Of a stretch of 10,706 bases of DNA, positions 1 through 7,594 are shown one piece after another. The notes under the pieces were generated by a model. The model saw only the letters and a program-made list of their open reading frames with translations. It had not been told where the DNA came from and did no database searches. Source of the stretch: GCA-020344555 sp964405925 (GTDB lineage Bacteria; Planctomycetota; Phycisphaerae; UBA1845); contig CAYOQG010000210.1 in assembly GCA_964405925.1 (NCBI GenBank), forward strand, positions 1 to 10,706. The letters run 5' to 3'. Positions within the stretch are counted from its first letter, which is position 1. The number at the start of each line of letters is the position of its first letter. Made by a program: the position numbers and the translations under genes.

Positions 1-340
1 GGTCTAAACTCCTGCCCAAGTGTCGGCGGTGTTTGCTTGGCGCGCCAACGTCGCCACCTTGGGCTAGGTTAAACTCTAGCACACCGGGGCCGGCGTTCAA
101 CCCGGCGTTTGGGCGCCATAGACAAGTTGCCTACCCGAGGTGGGATACCTGCCTCAACGGGCGGGCGGAGACGGCATCCTCTGGTTCGGGTCAGGTTCCC
201 AAGATTCAGGCACTTTACGACCAAGCGGTGGAAGCGGTTTCTTAGGTTTCATCCGCACTATGATCTAGGCAACCTGAAACGTGGAAGAAGGACGCGATGT
301 GCATGTATCTGGGAAAACCCGTAGCGGCGGGGCGTGTGGT
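1..340. other. Intergenic region with inverted repeats, no convincing gene
   Basis: No frame here has a convincing protein. The plus-strand frame open from the left edge to 245 gives a low-complexity, Pro/Ser/Arg-rich translation, and only its last 18 or so residues look protein-like. Several inverted repeats are visible. Bases 11-20 pair with 58-68 (10 pairs, one bulged T), enclosing GGCG 25-28 with CGCC 52-55 and the perfect palindrome TTGGCGCGCCAA at 37-48. GCCGG 89-93 pairs with CCGGC 102-106. GTTTC-TT-AGGTT at 237-248 pairs with AACCTGAAAC at 271-280, with two unpaired T. On the minus strand, just past the ligase stop, a 4-pair hairpin (318-331) is followed by TTTT, at best a weak terminator. 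I cannot say whether any of this is a functional RNA. Confidence 0.4.
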
Positions 341-3300
341 TCAATCTGAGTTGCCCTCGGTGTCTGGTGTCTGTGCTGAAGTCAATGTGGACCGAAGTAT
401 CTGCAGCGGTTGACTATCGGGTTTCTTTTCAAGGGCCAGGGTGAGGAAGCGGACAACTTCTTCGACCGGAAGACCGGTGCCAAGAGCCTCTCGCAGTTGA
501 GCAACTGTCCCCCGATCGTCGCCGGCGTAGAAAGCCAGGTCCGCGGCGACAAAGTGAGTCAAGGGGTCGTCGGGGCTTAGGGCCAGGGCGCGATCGATCC
601 AACTGCTCAGTTTCGGGAGCAGGTCGATGGGGGCCTTCCGTGACAGGCCGTCGGCCTCGCGCCGCGCAAGCATCGCCTCACACATGCGGCGGTATCGGAC
701 CCCGAGTTGGTGCAGAACATCTTCCTCGGTCGCACCTGGTGGGGCGGTCTCTGCGAGGAGTTGCCGCGCCTGTTCTTCTCGATTGGCAGCCAGATGATAG
801 TCTACCATTCGTTCCTTGACGGCATGCCTCAACTGCCGACCACTAAGTGATTCGGGTGCAAGGTAAATGGCACGCTCCGCACTGGCCAGCGCGGCGTCCG
901 GGGCACTGGGATCTGCAAAGAACTGGCAAATGGCCAGCTCTGCGAGACAACTCGCCGCCCCGAAGGGCGCTGGAGAAGCGAGTTTCTCATACGCGGGGGC
1001 TGCTAGCAGCAGCAATTCGCGGGCGTCGTCGTGGCGCCCACTCGTGAAGTAGAGAGCGGCGGCCAGACGCAGCGTCTCGGGTGCCCATTGGTGCGTATGA
1101 GCACCTGACTCCGCAGTGCTAAGCGGTGGTGTCAAAGCCAACCTGGCACTGTTGACGATCGGCTCAAGCCGTTGGTTGAACTCGGGGTCGGCTGCGAACT
1201 CGCGTAGCAGCTCCATATAGGCCTCCGTCAAGCGGTTATGCCTCAGGGGCCTGGCGAGCACTTCCACAAGCTGCTCAACATTGATCTCGGCACCAGCGGT
1301 GTACCGCCAGACGTGTGCGTAGTAAGCGGCGATCGTTGTTTCGAACGGCTGACGAAGCAGCTCGCGCCTAATCGCCACAGCCGCGCTTTGGATCAACGCC
1401 TTCTCCGTATCGTGATCATTCCGTGCGGCGGCGTTTCCGGCCATGGTCAGATACAGCCAATAGGCTAGACGGCCGTGGTTCATAAACCCGGGAGCACGGG
1501 CGACCAACTGATTGAGTGTGTGACTACCCTGCTGGCATGCCCCCTCGCTGAGCTGATAATCCTCTAGGGCAAGTGCCAGCAGACGCGGGTCCGGTGGGTC
1601 GGTCTCGTATGCCCGCCTCTGACGGTCGCGCGCCCGCTCCTGAAAACCCTGGGCGCGGTGCAGGTGTGCCTCACCCAGTCGATAAAGATCGGTTAGCGCT
1701 CGCTGGGGATTGAGCTGATTCGGCGCGTCAGACGCCAGCTCGATGGCCTTGTCGTAGTCGCCATTGAAGAAGGCGATGTCCGCCTCGTAACTGTGTCGCG
1801 CCGCTTGGAAGTCTTGCTGCACTGTGGCGAGTGAGATCAGCCCCACCACGCCACCCACGACTGCCACTGTCAGGCGCGTTGCACGCGTTCGAGAGAGGTG
1901 GTGTATCAACCCGCTCATGCCGTAGGTGCTTGCGGCCCAAACCAACCCGAGCAGGGTGTAGAACAGGGTAGAGACGCCGGTCACACGGAGCCCGACCCCA
2001 AAACTCTCCTCGACAATAAGACCCACGAGTGCACCCATGAGGCCCACAAGGGCCCAGCGCCCCCCGGTTGGCGGGGAGGCCTCGAGGGTGACCATTCCCG
2101 CTCGAAATGTCAGCACCATTGCACCCACCAACAGGACCACGCCGATCAGTCCGAGGTCTGCCAGGACCTCAAGCCATTCGTTGTGCACGTGTGCGATCCG
2201 CGACTCAAAGACACGTGGGTCGTCAAGGACATTTTCTACGGCATGAGAATCACCGGCGAGCACAAACCCGCCCTGTCCGTAACCTGTCAGCGGTTTGTCA
2301 CGGAACATCTGCCAGGCATAGCTCCAGGCATAGGTGCGTAGTCGGAGACTGAGGTTCCTACCGGTCGAAGAAGGTGTCTGTGCTGCTTCGGCGAAATAGA
2401 ACCACCCGGCCGACGAGAGTCCGAGGGCCAAGACGACGGGGATGACTTTTCGCCAGCCGCGGACCACGAAGAACACCAGTCCAAGCAGACCGAAGGCAAG
2501 TCCGACGGCTGCGCTGCGAGAACCCGTCAAGTACAGTGCCCAAGAGGTGATAACGAGTGAAGCGACGGCAAGGCCTGCAGTCCCTATGTATCTCGGTCTC
2601 CATGATTTGAGGATGTGGGTGATCTCTCCGAAGATCATGGAAATCGCGAGGAGAATCCCGGGAATCAAGCAGGCCGCCAGAAAGGTCGGGTTACCATAAG
2701 GGAACTTGGCCCGGAGTGTTGGATTTCGACCGTAGTAGTACCAGATAGCGACAACCGACGTCACCGCCGTAACGCCTATGAGGATCCAGCACACAATCCG
2801 CACCGTCGAAGCGCCGAGACTGTTCCCAATGCCGAACGCCCATAGAAAGTGGATGATCAGCAAAATGCTCGCCCCAACAGCTAACTCCGGAGCCGAAGAC
2901 CACCGACTGCTTGCAAAGGACCATAGCAGATATAGCCCCACGAGAACCTGAGCGGCGATCAGGGGCGCGGCGTGGACTTTGCGCTCAGGCTGCAACGTAG
3001 CAACGTCAGCGGTTTCCCGCACAGTCATAGGCTCGAGATCGGGGCTCTCCCCATCCACATCGTTACCCCGGTGGGCTGCGACCGTGATCGTAAGACAGAG
3101 AATGGCTAGCCCGGCTCCGATCTCCAGAATGTAGTCCTTCACCGTGCCTGCGTAGATGGTGGGCATCTGATAGTTGAGACAGAGCAACTGGACGACCGCC
3201 CGAAGGGGCGATTCCTCGTGCCATTCAATCGCACCATCGATGAGAATCTGAGACTCAGCGGCGCTCAGCAGCAGTGAGCTGCCCGCAAGCGTCATCCCCA

Positions 3301-3367
3301 CGAGTACGATCATGACCACGTGATGGGGTTTAATGGCGTTGATTCGCGCAGTGTCTATGCCATTCAT
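341..3367 (-). CDS. O-antigen ligase-like polytopic membrane protein with C-terminal TPR-like domain
   Basis: This is probably an inner-membrane enzyme of the O-antigen ligase/polymerase superfamily (Wzy_C type), which transfers or polymerises lipid-linked glycan on the outer face of the membrane. Numbering is from the chosen start (1008 residues). About 11-13 hydrophobic helices span residues 16-516. Family-like signatures are GNPTFLAA near 225, LTGSRSAAVGL near 280-290 and GYGQGGF at 362-368. The most telling is HVHNEWLEVLADLGLIG at 393-409, with the His and Asn typical of the large periplasmic loop. Residues 520-1008 are soluble and alpha-helical, with TPR-like units such as AFFNGDYDKAIELA, and probably face the periplasm. 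The start at 3367 begins 58 bases after the adenosyltransferase stop, but its ribosome site is weak. ATGs at 3451 and 3526 would add 28 or 53 Arg/Ser-rich residues and overlap the upstream gene by 26 or 101 bases. The exact substrate (O-antigen, exopolysaccharide or protein glycan) cannot be read from sequence. Confidence 0.8.
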   Translation of the reverse strand: MNGIDTARINAIKPHHVVMIVLVGMTLAGSSLLLSAAESQILIDGAIEWHEESPLRAVVQLLCLNYQMPTIYAGTVKDYILEIGAGLAILCLTITVAAHRGNDVDGESPDLEPMTVRETADVATLQPERKVHAAPLIAAQVLVGLYLLWSFASSRWSSAPELAVGASILLIIHFLWAFGIGNSLGASTVRIVCWILIGVTAVTSVVAIWYYYGRNPTLRAKFPYGNPTFLAACLIPGILLAISMIFGEITHILKSWRPRYIGTAGLAVASLVITSWALYLTGSRSAAVGLAFGLLGLVFFVVRGWRKVIPVVLALGLSSAGWFYFAEAAQTPSSTGRNLSLRLRTYAWSYAWQMFRDKPLTGYGQGGFVLAGDSHAVENVLDDPRVFESRIAHVHNEWLEVLADLGLIGVVLLVGAMVLTFRAGMVTLEASPPTGGRWALVGLMGALVGLIVEESFGVGLRVTGVSTLFYTLLGLVWAASTYGMSGLIHHLSRTRATRLTVAVVGGVVGLISLATVQQDFQAARHSYEADIAFFNGDYDKAIELASDAPNQLNPQRALTDLYRLGEAHLHRAQGFQERARDRQRRAYETDPPDPRLLALALEDYQLSEGACQQGSHTLNQLVARAPGFMNHGRLAYWLYLTMAGNAAARNDHDTEKALIQSAAVAIRRELLRQPFETTIAAYYAHVWRYTAGAEINVEQLVEVLARPLRHNRLTEAYMELLREFAADPEFNQRLEPIVNSARLALTPPLSTAESGAHTHQWAPETLRLAAALYFTSGRHDDARELLLLAAPAYEKLASPAPFGAASCLAELAICQFFADPSAPDAALASAERAIYLAPESLSGRQLRHAVKERMVDYHLAANREEQARQLLAETAPPGATEEDVLHQLGVRYRRMCEAMLARREADGLSRKAPIDLLPKLSSWIDRALALSPDDPLTHFVAADLAFYAGDDRGTVAQLREALGTGLPVEEVVRFLTLALEKKPDSQPLQILRSTLTSAQTPDTEGNSD

Positions 3368-3425
3368 GAATCGTGTCGCCTGACCAGTGGTCTTATTACG
3401 TGCTCGGGCACGGGAGGTTCGAATC

Positions 3426-4001
3426 TCAGAGTCCCTGCTGCTGTTGATCATCGGGCATCGCGTCCGGAGGGGGCCAGGGGATATCGCCCACCCCGCTCTT
3501 GTGGTTTGCCCGTCGGGCGAGTGCAAACAACAGATCGCTCAGGCGGTTCACGTACGCGATGACCGGCGGGCAGACCTTTTCGTGCTGGGCAAGGGCGACG
3601 ATAGAACGCTCCGCCCTGCGGACGATGGTCCGGGCTAGTTGCAGGCTTGCACCGGTTTCGCTCCCACCTGGTAAAATGAAGCTGCGAAGCTGTGGGATAT
3701 CCTCGCAGACCTCGTCAATCCAACCTTCAAGCTGTGTTACACGTGTGTCGCTGATGGCGACCTGTGCAGACTTGGCTGGTGGGGTGGCCAGCTCTGCCCC
3801 GACTGTAAAGAGATCCGACTGAATCCGTCGTAGGATTTCCGTTGTCTGCTCGTCGTCGCACCGGGCGATGGTCAGACCGATGGCGGCGTTGGCTTCGTCC
3901 ACGTCGCCATAAGCGACTACCCTCAGATCGTGCTTGGAGAGGCGCTGGCCGCCCATCAGGCCGGTGCTGCCGTCGTCACCGCGTTTGGTGTAGAGTTTCA
4001 T
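3426..4001 (-). CDS. PduO-type cob(I)alamin adenosyltransferase
   Basis: This enzyme (EC 2.5.1.17 class) moves the 5'-deoxyadenosyl group of ATP onto cob(I)alamin to make adenosylcobalamin, normally as a cytoplasmic trimer. The 191 residues match the usual length of the Cob_adeno_trans family. The N-terminal ATP-binding segment YTKRGDDGSTGL lies at 4-15, and YGDVDEANAAIG at 31-42. The signature FILPGGSETGAS at 108-119 runs into ARTIVRRAER at 123-132, which carries the conserved arginines, and NRLSDLLFALAR at 152-163 completes the active-site region. The start at 4001 is supported by the GAGGG just upstream, by the N-terminal motif beginning at residue 4, and by a consensus promoter about 33 bases further upstream. 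The C-terminal 20 residues are Pro/Gln-rich and probably disordered. No B12-dependent enzyme or cobalamin synthesis gene is adjacent, so the consumer of the cofactor lies elsewhere. Its downstream partner in transcription is the ligase-like gene. Confidence 0.93.
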   Translation of the reverse strand: MKLYTKRGDDGSTGLMGGQRLSKHDLRVVAYGDVDEANAAIGLTIARCDDEQTTEILRRIQSDLFTVGAELATPPAKSAQVAISDTRVTQLEGWIDEVCEDIPQLRSFILPGGSETGASLQLARTIVRRAERSIVALAQHEKVCPPVIAYVNRLSDLLFALARRANHKSGVGDIPWPPPDAMPDDQQQQGL

Positions 4002-4033
4002 CCGCCCTCGTCACTTCTTTTGTATCGCGGGGC

Positions 4034-4061
4034 ATTATAGTTGGTTGCATAAACGGGGCAA
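4034..4061 (-). promoter_or_regulatory. Sigma70-type promoter for the adenosyltransferase-ligase unit
   Basis: Read on the minus strand, a perfect TATAAT (-10, complement of 4034-4039) follows TTGCCC (-35, complement of 4056-4061; 4 of 6 match TTGACA) with a 16-base spacer. A transcript would begin near 4027, leaving a leader of about 25 bases before the ATG at 4001. It lies in the 113-base gap after the purH stop, so the downstream genes need not depend on read-through from purH. Confidence 0.6.
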
Positions 4062-4098
4062 TCGGCGATCTCCCGCGGGCGTTCGACGCTGCGCCGAT
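4061..4098 (-). terminator. Possible weak purH terminator hairpin
   Basis: ATCGGCG (4061-4067) and CGCCGAT (4092-4098) form a perfect 7-pair inverted repeat with a 24-base loop that itself holds the palindrome CCCGCGGG (4072-4079). It begins 17 bases after the purH stop in the direction of transcription. There is no clean U-run after it, so it could act with Rho or protect the 3' end rather than terminate alone. Its distal arm touches the -35 element of the next promoter. Confidence 0.3.
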
Positions 4099-4114
4099 GC
4101 TCCCCCTGCTGCAC

Positions 4115-5782
4115 TCAATGCTTGAAGTGACGCGTACCGGTGAAGATCATAGCCACGCCACGTTCGTCACAGGCGGCGACGCTATCGGCGTCACGCTTCG
4201 ATCCGCCGGGCTGAATGATTGCCGTCACCCCTGCGTCCATGAGAATGTTGGGCCCATCCGGAAAGGGAAAGAACGCATCGGATGCCGCCACCGCTCCTCT
4301 GAGCTTCTCCTCGTGACCGTTATCTTTCGCCAGCCACGTTGCGATCCGACAACTCATCACCCGGGACATCTGTCCGGCGCCGTTGCCGATCAGCATACCG
4401 TCCTTGCACACCGTGATGGCATTGCTCTTGGTGTGCTTGCAGATGAGCCACGCGAGACGGAGGTCCGCCAGTTCAGCTTCTGCCGGAGCGCGCTTGGTGA
4501 CGACCTTCCATTGGTCTTCGTTCAGACCGATCAGATCGCGCGTTTGCGCGAGCATGCCACCGGCAATGCTCTTGTATTCGAGTATGGACTCATCCGGAGC
4601 AACGTCCATCCGGTCCACATAGAGCAACCGGACTCGCTCTCCCCACGCTTTGGCGTTGCGGATCAGCTCGACGGCGTCATCCTCGAATGCGGGAGCGATC
4701 CAGACCTCGACGAAGAATCCTCCAGCCCCAGCCGCTTTCCCCCATCGCTGGTAGGTGGACATGACCATGTCGGCCACGTCCCGGGTAATTGCGAAGTTGC
4801 AGGCGACAATCCCACCCATGGCCGCGTTGGGGTCGCCGAGATACGCACGCTGATAGGCCTCGATCGGATTGTCGGCAATCCCGACTCCACAGGCATTGGC
4901 ATGTTTGATGAACACGCAGCATCGAGCGTCGGGCATCGAACGGGCCCGGTGTAGTTCATGGCAGAGTTGTAGAGCCGCATTTGCGTCGGCGTAATTGTTA
5001 AACGAAGTCCGCTCTTGCTGGTCGGACTCGCCCATGGCGTCGGCAGTCGTGAGGTTGAAGTCCCCATCCTCATCGCCGATGCACTCAAGAAGCTCTGCTT
5101 CTTGATGCGGGTTCTCGCCGTACCTCAATCGGCCCCAATTCCAAAAGCTGAGGAGTCGATAATCCGGAAGCCCATCGTAGTCATTTAGGGACATCCAGGA
5201 TGCGATTTGTGCATCATAGTGCGTCGTAGTGAGAAACGCGGAAAGCCCACCGGCCGCGAGGACATCGTCCCAGTCAAGATCGCCATTTCGTAGGCCGGAA
5301 AGTAACAGCTCATACCCGTCAGGGCGCGTGACAACGAGCACATGCCTGTGATTTTTCGCGCCGGCGCGGAGCAGGCAAGGGCCGCCGATGTCGATCATTT
5401 CGATGGCTTGCTCAAACGTGCAGTCTGGATCGCCGATCGTCTCCTCGAAGGGGTACAGATTGACGACCACCATGTCGATCGGCTCGATGCCCTGTTCTTT
5501 GAGCTGACGCATGTGCTCGGAATTGTCGCGATCCGCCAGGATGGCGGCGTGGATTTTGGGGTGCAGCGTCTTGACGCGGCCGTCCATCATTTCGGGAAAC
5601 CCGGTGATCTGCTCCACTAGCGTCACTGGGATGTCATGTTCTTTTAGCAGGGCGGCCGTGCCACCAGTTGATATGATCTCAATGCCGAACTCCTCGACAA
5701 GCGCTCGGGCGAAATCCACGATCCCTGTCTTATCATAAACGCTAATCAACGCTCGTTTGATCTTCCCTGTTTTCATGGGCAT
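4115..5782 (-). CDS. purH: Bifunctional AICAR formyltransferase/IMP cyclohydrolase (PurH)
   Basis: PurH catalyses the last two steps of de novo purine synthesis in the cytoplasm: formylation of AICAR with 10-formyltetrahydrofolate, then ring closure to IMP. The N-terminal MGS-like cyclohydrolase domain covers about 1-205: ALISVYDKTG at 11-20, STGGTA at 38-43, GRVKTLHPKIHAAIL at 68-82, VVVNLYPFEETI at 105-116, and DIGGPCLLRAGAKNHRHV at 131-148 with the cyclohydrolase lysine K143. The formyltransferase domain follows: LRYGENPHQEA at 219-229, SFNNYADANAAL at 260-271, the catalytic pair K293-H294 in KHANACGVG, SNAITV at 453-458, GNGAGQMSRV at 466-475, DAFFPF at 502-507, PGGSKRDADSV at 525-535, and the end RHFKH. 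At 555 residues it is slightly longer than the common 510-530. The start at 5782 lacks a strong ribosome site, and an ATG two codons later is equally possible. The Ala in place of Pro in the KHANPCG motif is a lineage feature as far as I recall. Confidence 0.96.
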   Translation of the reverse strand: MPMKTGKIKRALISVYDKTGIVDFARALVEEFGIEIISTGGTAALLKEHDIPVTLVEQITGFPEMMDGRVKTLHPKIHAAILADRDNSEHMRQLKEQGIEPIDMVVVNLYPFEETIGDPDCTFEQAIEMIDIGGPCLLRAGAKNHRHVLVVTRPDGYELLLSGLRNGDLDWDDVLAAGGLSAFLTTTHYDAQIASWMSLNDYDGLPDYRLLSFWNWGRLRYGENPHQEAELLECIGDEDGDFNLTTADAMGESDQQERTSFNNYADANAALQLCHELHRARSMPDARCCVFIKHANACGVGIADNPIEAYQRAYLGDPNAAMGGIVACNFAITRDVADMVMSTYQRWGKAAGAGGFFVEVWIAPAFEDDAVELIRNAKAWGERVRLLYVDRMDVAPDESILEYKSIAGGMLAQTRDLIGLNEDQWKVVTKRAPAEAELADLRLAWLICKHTKSNAITVCKDGMLIGNGAGQMSRVMSCRIATWLAKDNGHEEKLRGAVAASDAFFPFPDGPNILMDAGVTAIIQPGGSKRDADSVAACDERGVAMIFTGTRHFKH

Positions 5783-5903
5783 ACCACGTCATCTTGCTGG
5801 GGGGTTGTATCGGTTCGCAGATCCACGTCCTGGCATGAAGCAGTGGTGCATCCATCCTTCAAAGGAAACGACTCGCCGATACCTGCTCGCGTGACCGATA
5901 TCG

Positions 5904-5926
5904 CGCCCCGATCGCAGTGCGGGGCG
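5904..5926 (-). terminator. GC hairpin just downstream of the PQQ-repeat gene
   Basis: CGCCCCG (5904-5910) and CGGGGCG (5920-5926) form a perfect 7-pair GC stem with a 9-base loop, starting 18 bases after the stop of the PQQ-repeat gene. No U-run follows on the minus strand (the next bases read CGCGATATCGG), so it is not a classical intrinsic terminator. It may slow polymerase, block 3' decay or reduce read-through into purH. The rest of the 162-base gap before purH shows no clear promoter. Confidence 0.4.
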
Positions 5927-5944
5927 GCGCTCGAGGTAGCGTCC

Positions 5945-7225
5945 CTACGGTCTCGTGTCGTACCGGCTCCGCAGCGGATCTTTGATGGTCTGATCGGTTT
6001 TCGTTTCCTCTTCGCCCGATGCCTCGCGGGCACGCTGAAGAGCCGCGGCTTCATCAATAGGTGGCAGGTTCAGGCGCTTGCGAGCGGCGATGACCTGTTG
6101 CCGCCGCAGATAGGGAACGCTGCCCAGCCGCGCACAGAGCACGCGTCCGCCCTCACCGAGAAGGATAACCGCGTCGTGCTCAGTGTTCGGTACGGTGGCT
6201 ACGACCTTCGGGGCGGCGATCGAATGCCGTACCTCGCCAGTCTCATGGTCCACAACTTCGAGCCGCCGGTTCTGCGTGAAGATCGTGTCCCCGCCTGACG
6301 CATGGGCGACGAACGCACGGCCGGTGGGGTCTCTCCACTTCTCAGTCCCGGTTTCTACATCAATGGAAACGATCCCTTGATAGGGGCAATACTGATAGAC
6401 GGAGTTGGCTCTAACCAGTGGTCCCTCAACCAGCGGTTGAGGAAACCGGACCCGCCAAACCACCTGCCCACTACCGTGGCTTATCTTGTACAGTGAACGG
6501 TCCGCACTGGCGACATAGACCCCTTCTTCGTCAGCCGCAGGGTCGCCCGTGATCGGACCACCGGTGGTGAATGCCCAGTGCAGGGCTTTGTCGGGGGCTC
6601 GACAGGAGTACACCGTCCCTGTCTGTGAGGCAAAGATCAGCGTGTCTCTCCCAAAGAGTAGGGGGGTTGCCGTGATCGGACCGCCGGTGTTGACCTCCCA
6701 CAGCTTGAATGGCTTTTGCACGAGTGGGTGCATGATCTGGAGGCAGTAGAACCGCCCACCCGCACTACCCATGAACATCACTCCATCGTACGCGACGGCT
6801 GCGCTCCCTGCCCCGAATCCCGGGGCGAACTGCTTGATCAGCTCACCGGAGAACCTGTTGAAGACGAAGACCTTCGAGGTCGTGGGAATCACGACCGGCC
6901 CATTCCCGTCTGCATTGCGGATGTGTGTCGGGCGATAGATCTTGTAATCCGGTTCCGCGAGCTTCTCCGCCCACCGGATCAACCCGACGTCCGCCTGCAC
7001 CGCAAACAGAATCCCATTGTCGGTGATCACATACAGGGCTTCGTCGATCAGATGGCCCTCGATCAACGCGTCATCTGGGGTGATGGGGAGCTGAGCTTCC
7101 CAGTACCGCGTCATGCCCGCCGCCTCGAGACTGGCGTCATCGACGAGTGGTGCGGCTGCCCCCGATTGGGCGCACGTGATGACCAACACACCCGACCACA
7201 CTTTCATCATCAAACTCGACAGCAT
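5945..7225 (-). CDS. Secreted PQQ/BamB-like beta-propeller repeat protein
   Basis: This 426-residue protein is predicted to be exported and to fold as a beta-propeller of about seven or eight blades. Residues 1-25 form a signal peptide: a short N-region, a hydrophobic core at MMKVWSGVLVIT, and an AAA cleavage site near 23-25. A Cys at 18 is preceded by V-I-T, a poor lipobox. Blade-like repeats of the form hydrophobic strand, G-x-hydrophobic, then Asp/Gly turn and Trp recur at about 64-90 (ending LIRWAEKL), 118-140, 146-176, 194-217, 235-257 (ending GQVVWRV), 274-297 (ending GTEKWRD), 313-334 and 351-366. The segments GGPITATP and GGPITGDP at 181 and 222 are near-identical. The last 45 residues are charged and likely disordered. 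Family members include BamB, which helps outer-membrane protein assembly, and quinoprotein dehydrogenases. No dehydrogenase active site was recognised, so a structural or binding role is more likely. The start at 7225 is fixed by GAGGAG at 7235-7240, nine bases upstream. Confidence 0.85.
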   Translation of the reverse strand: MLSSLMMKVWSGVLVITCAQSGAAAPLVDDASLEAAGMTRYWEAQLPITPDDALIEGHLIDEALYVITDNGILFAVQADVGLIRWAEKLAEPDYKIYRPTHIRNADGNGPVVIPTTSKVFVFNRFSGELIKQFAPGFGAGSAAVAYDGVMFMGSAGGRFYCLQIMHPLVQKPFKLWEVNTGGPITATPLLFGRDTLIFASQTGTVYSCRAPDKALHWAFTTGGPITGDPAADEEGVYVASADRSLYKISHGSGQVVWRVRFPQPLVEGPLVRANSVYQYCPYQGIVSIDVETGTEKWRDPTGRAFVAHASGGDTIFTQNRRLEVVDHETGEVRHSIAAPKVVATVPNTEHDAVILLGEGGRVLCARLGSVPYLRRQQVIAARKRLNLPPIDEAAALQRAREASGEEETKTDQTIKDPLRSRYDTRP

Positions 7226-7234
7226 CTAGCCACG

Positions 7235-7240
7235 CTCCTC
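7235..7240 (-). promoter_or_regulatory. Strong Shine-Dalgarno site of the PQQ-repeat gene
   Basis: GAGGAG on the minus strand, nine bases before the ATG at 7225, is the clearest ribosome binding site in the window. It favours this ATG over the ATG pair five and six codons later. Confidence 0.6.
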
Positions 7241-7473
7241 GTTCCAAAGTGAGGAAGGAAACAAGAATTCAGGGCTCGGTAGCCAGTACTCCGTTCGTCA
7301 GCCTCCACCGAATTCGCGATCGACGACAAAACACCAGTGGTCTTTCACCCGTCGACGGGCGGGCCACCCGCGTTGTCCATAATCGGAGTCTGCGCTCGCC
7401 GTGCTCGCTGCGCGGTGCCTCCATCACACAACGCCCAGCCGGGGACTAGGTAGGCGCGGGACGCCACCCGGTG

Positions 7474-7514
7474 GCGCTTAAGGCCAAGCCTACACGCACA
7501 TCGCGCTTAAAGGC
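7474..7514. repeat. Short direct repeat, two copies
   Basis: GCGCTTAAGGC at 7474-7484 recurs as GCGCTTAAAGGC at 7503-7514, differing only by one extra A. Each copy is followed at once or within a few bases by a small hairpin: AGGC-CAA-GCCT after the first, GCAC-ACCCC-GTGC after the second. The arrangement looks like a duplicated hairpin module, though two copies this short could arise by chance. Confidence 0.4.
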
Positions 7515-7544
7515 ACACCCCGTGCAATCGGCATTCCTACCACT

Positions 7545-7594
7545 GGAACCGGTACTAGTCCCAATTGCAATACATTTCACCCCAGTACCGTTCC
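7545..7594. repeat. Imperfect inverted repeat (GGAACCGGTACT / AGTACCGTTCC)
   Basis: The 12-base left arm (7545-7556) matches the reverse complement of the right arm (7584-7594) with a single extra C. The 27-base loop between them is AT-richer than its surroundings and contains CCAATTGCAATACATTTC. It could be a stem-loop in an RNA, a protein-binding site or the ends of a small decayed element. Confidence 0.4.

Noticed and set aside
33..245. 70-residue plus-strand frame at the left edge
   Set aside because: Its low-complexity Pro/Ser/Arg composition, lack of a ribosome site and overlap with inverted repeats argue against a gene, though a gene end from outside the window cannot be fully excluded.
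205..251. Short minus-strand frame beginning MKPKKPLPPLGRK
   Set aside because: It is only about 30 residues, with no ribosome site or family resemblance and an in-frame stop just upstream.
318..331. Intrinsic terminator after the ligase-like gene
   Set aside because: The stem has only four pairs and the T-run only four bases, too weak to list as a feature of its own.
3410..3430. tRNA T-loop-like GGTTCGAATCTC
   Set aside because: The flanking stem does not pair properly, no anticodon or acceptor arm is found, and the site lies at the end of the adenosyltransferase gene.
4002..4114. Cobalamin riboswitch upstream of the adenosyltransferase
   Set aside because: The gap is too short for the full aptamer, no B12-box-like sequence is visible, and the predicted leader is only about 25 bases.
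3842..4954. 370-residue plus-strand open frame antisense to purH and the adenosyltransferase
   Set aside because: It lies opposite two genes with unmistakable family motifs. Its His/Arg/Ser-rich translation has no recognisable domain and is typical of a GC-rich shadow frame.
5773..6057. 94-residue minus-strand frame bridging the PQQ gene and purH
   Set aside because: It is very basic with no conserved motif, overlaps the PQQ 3' end by more than 100 bases, and covers the GC hairpin. It is most likely a chance frame.
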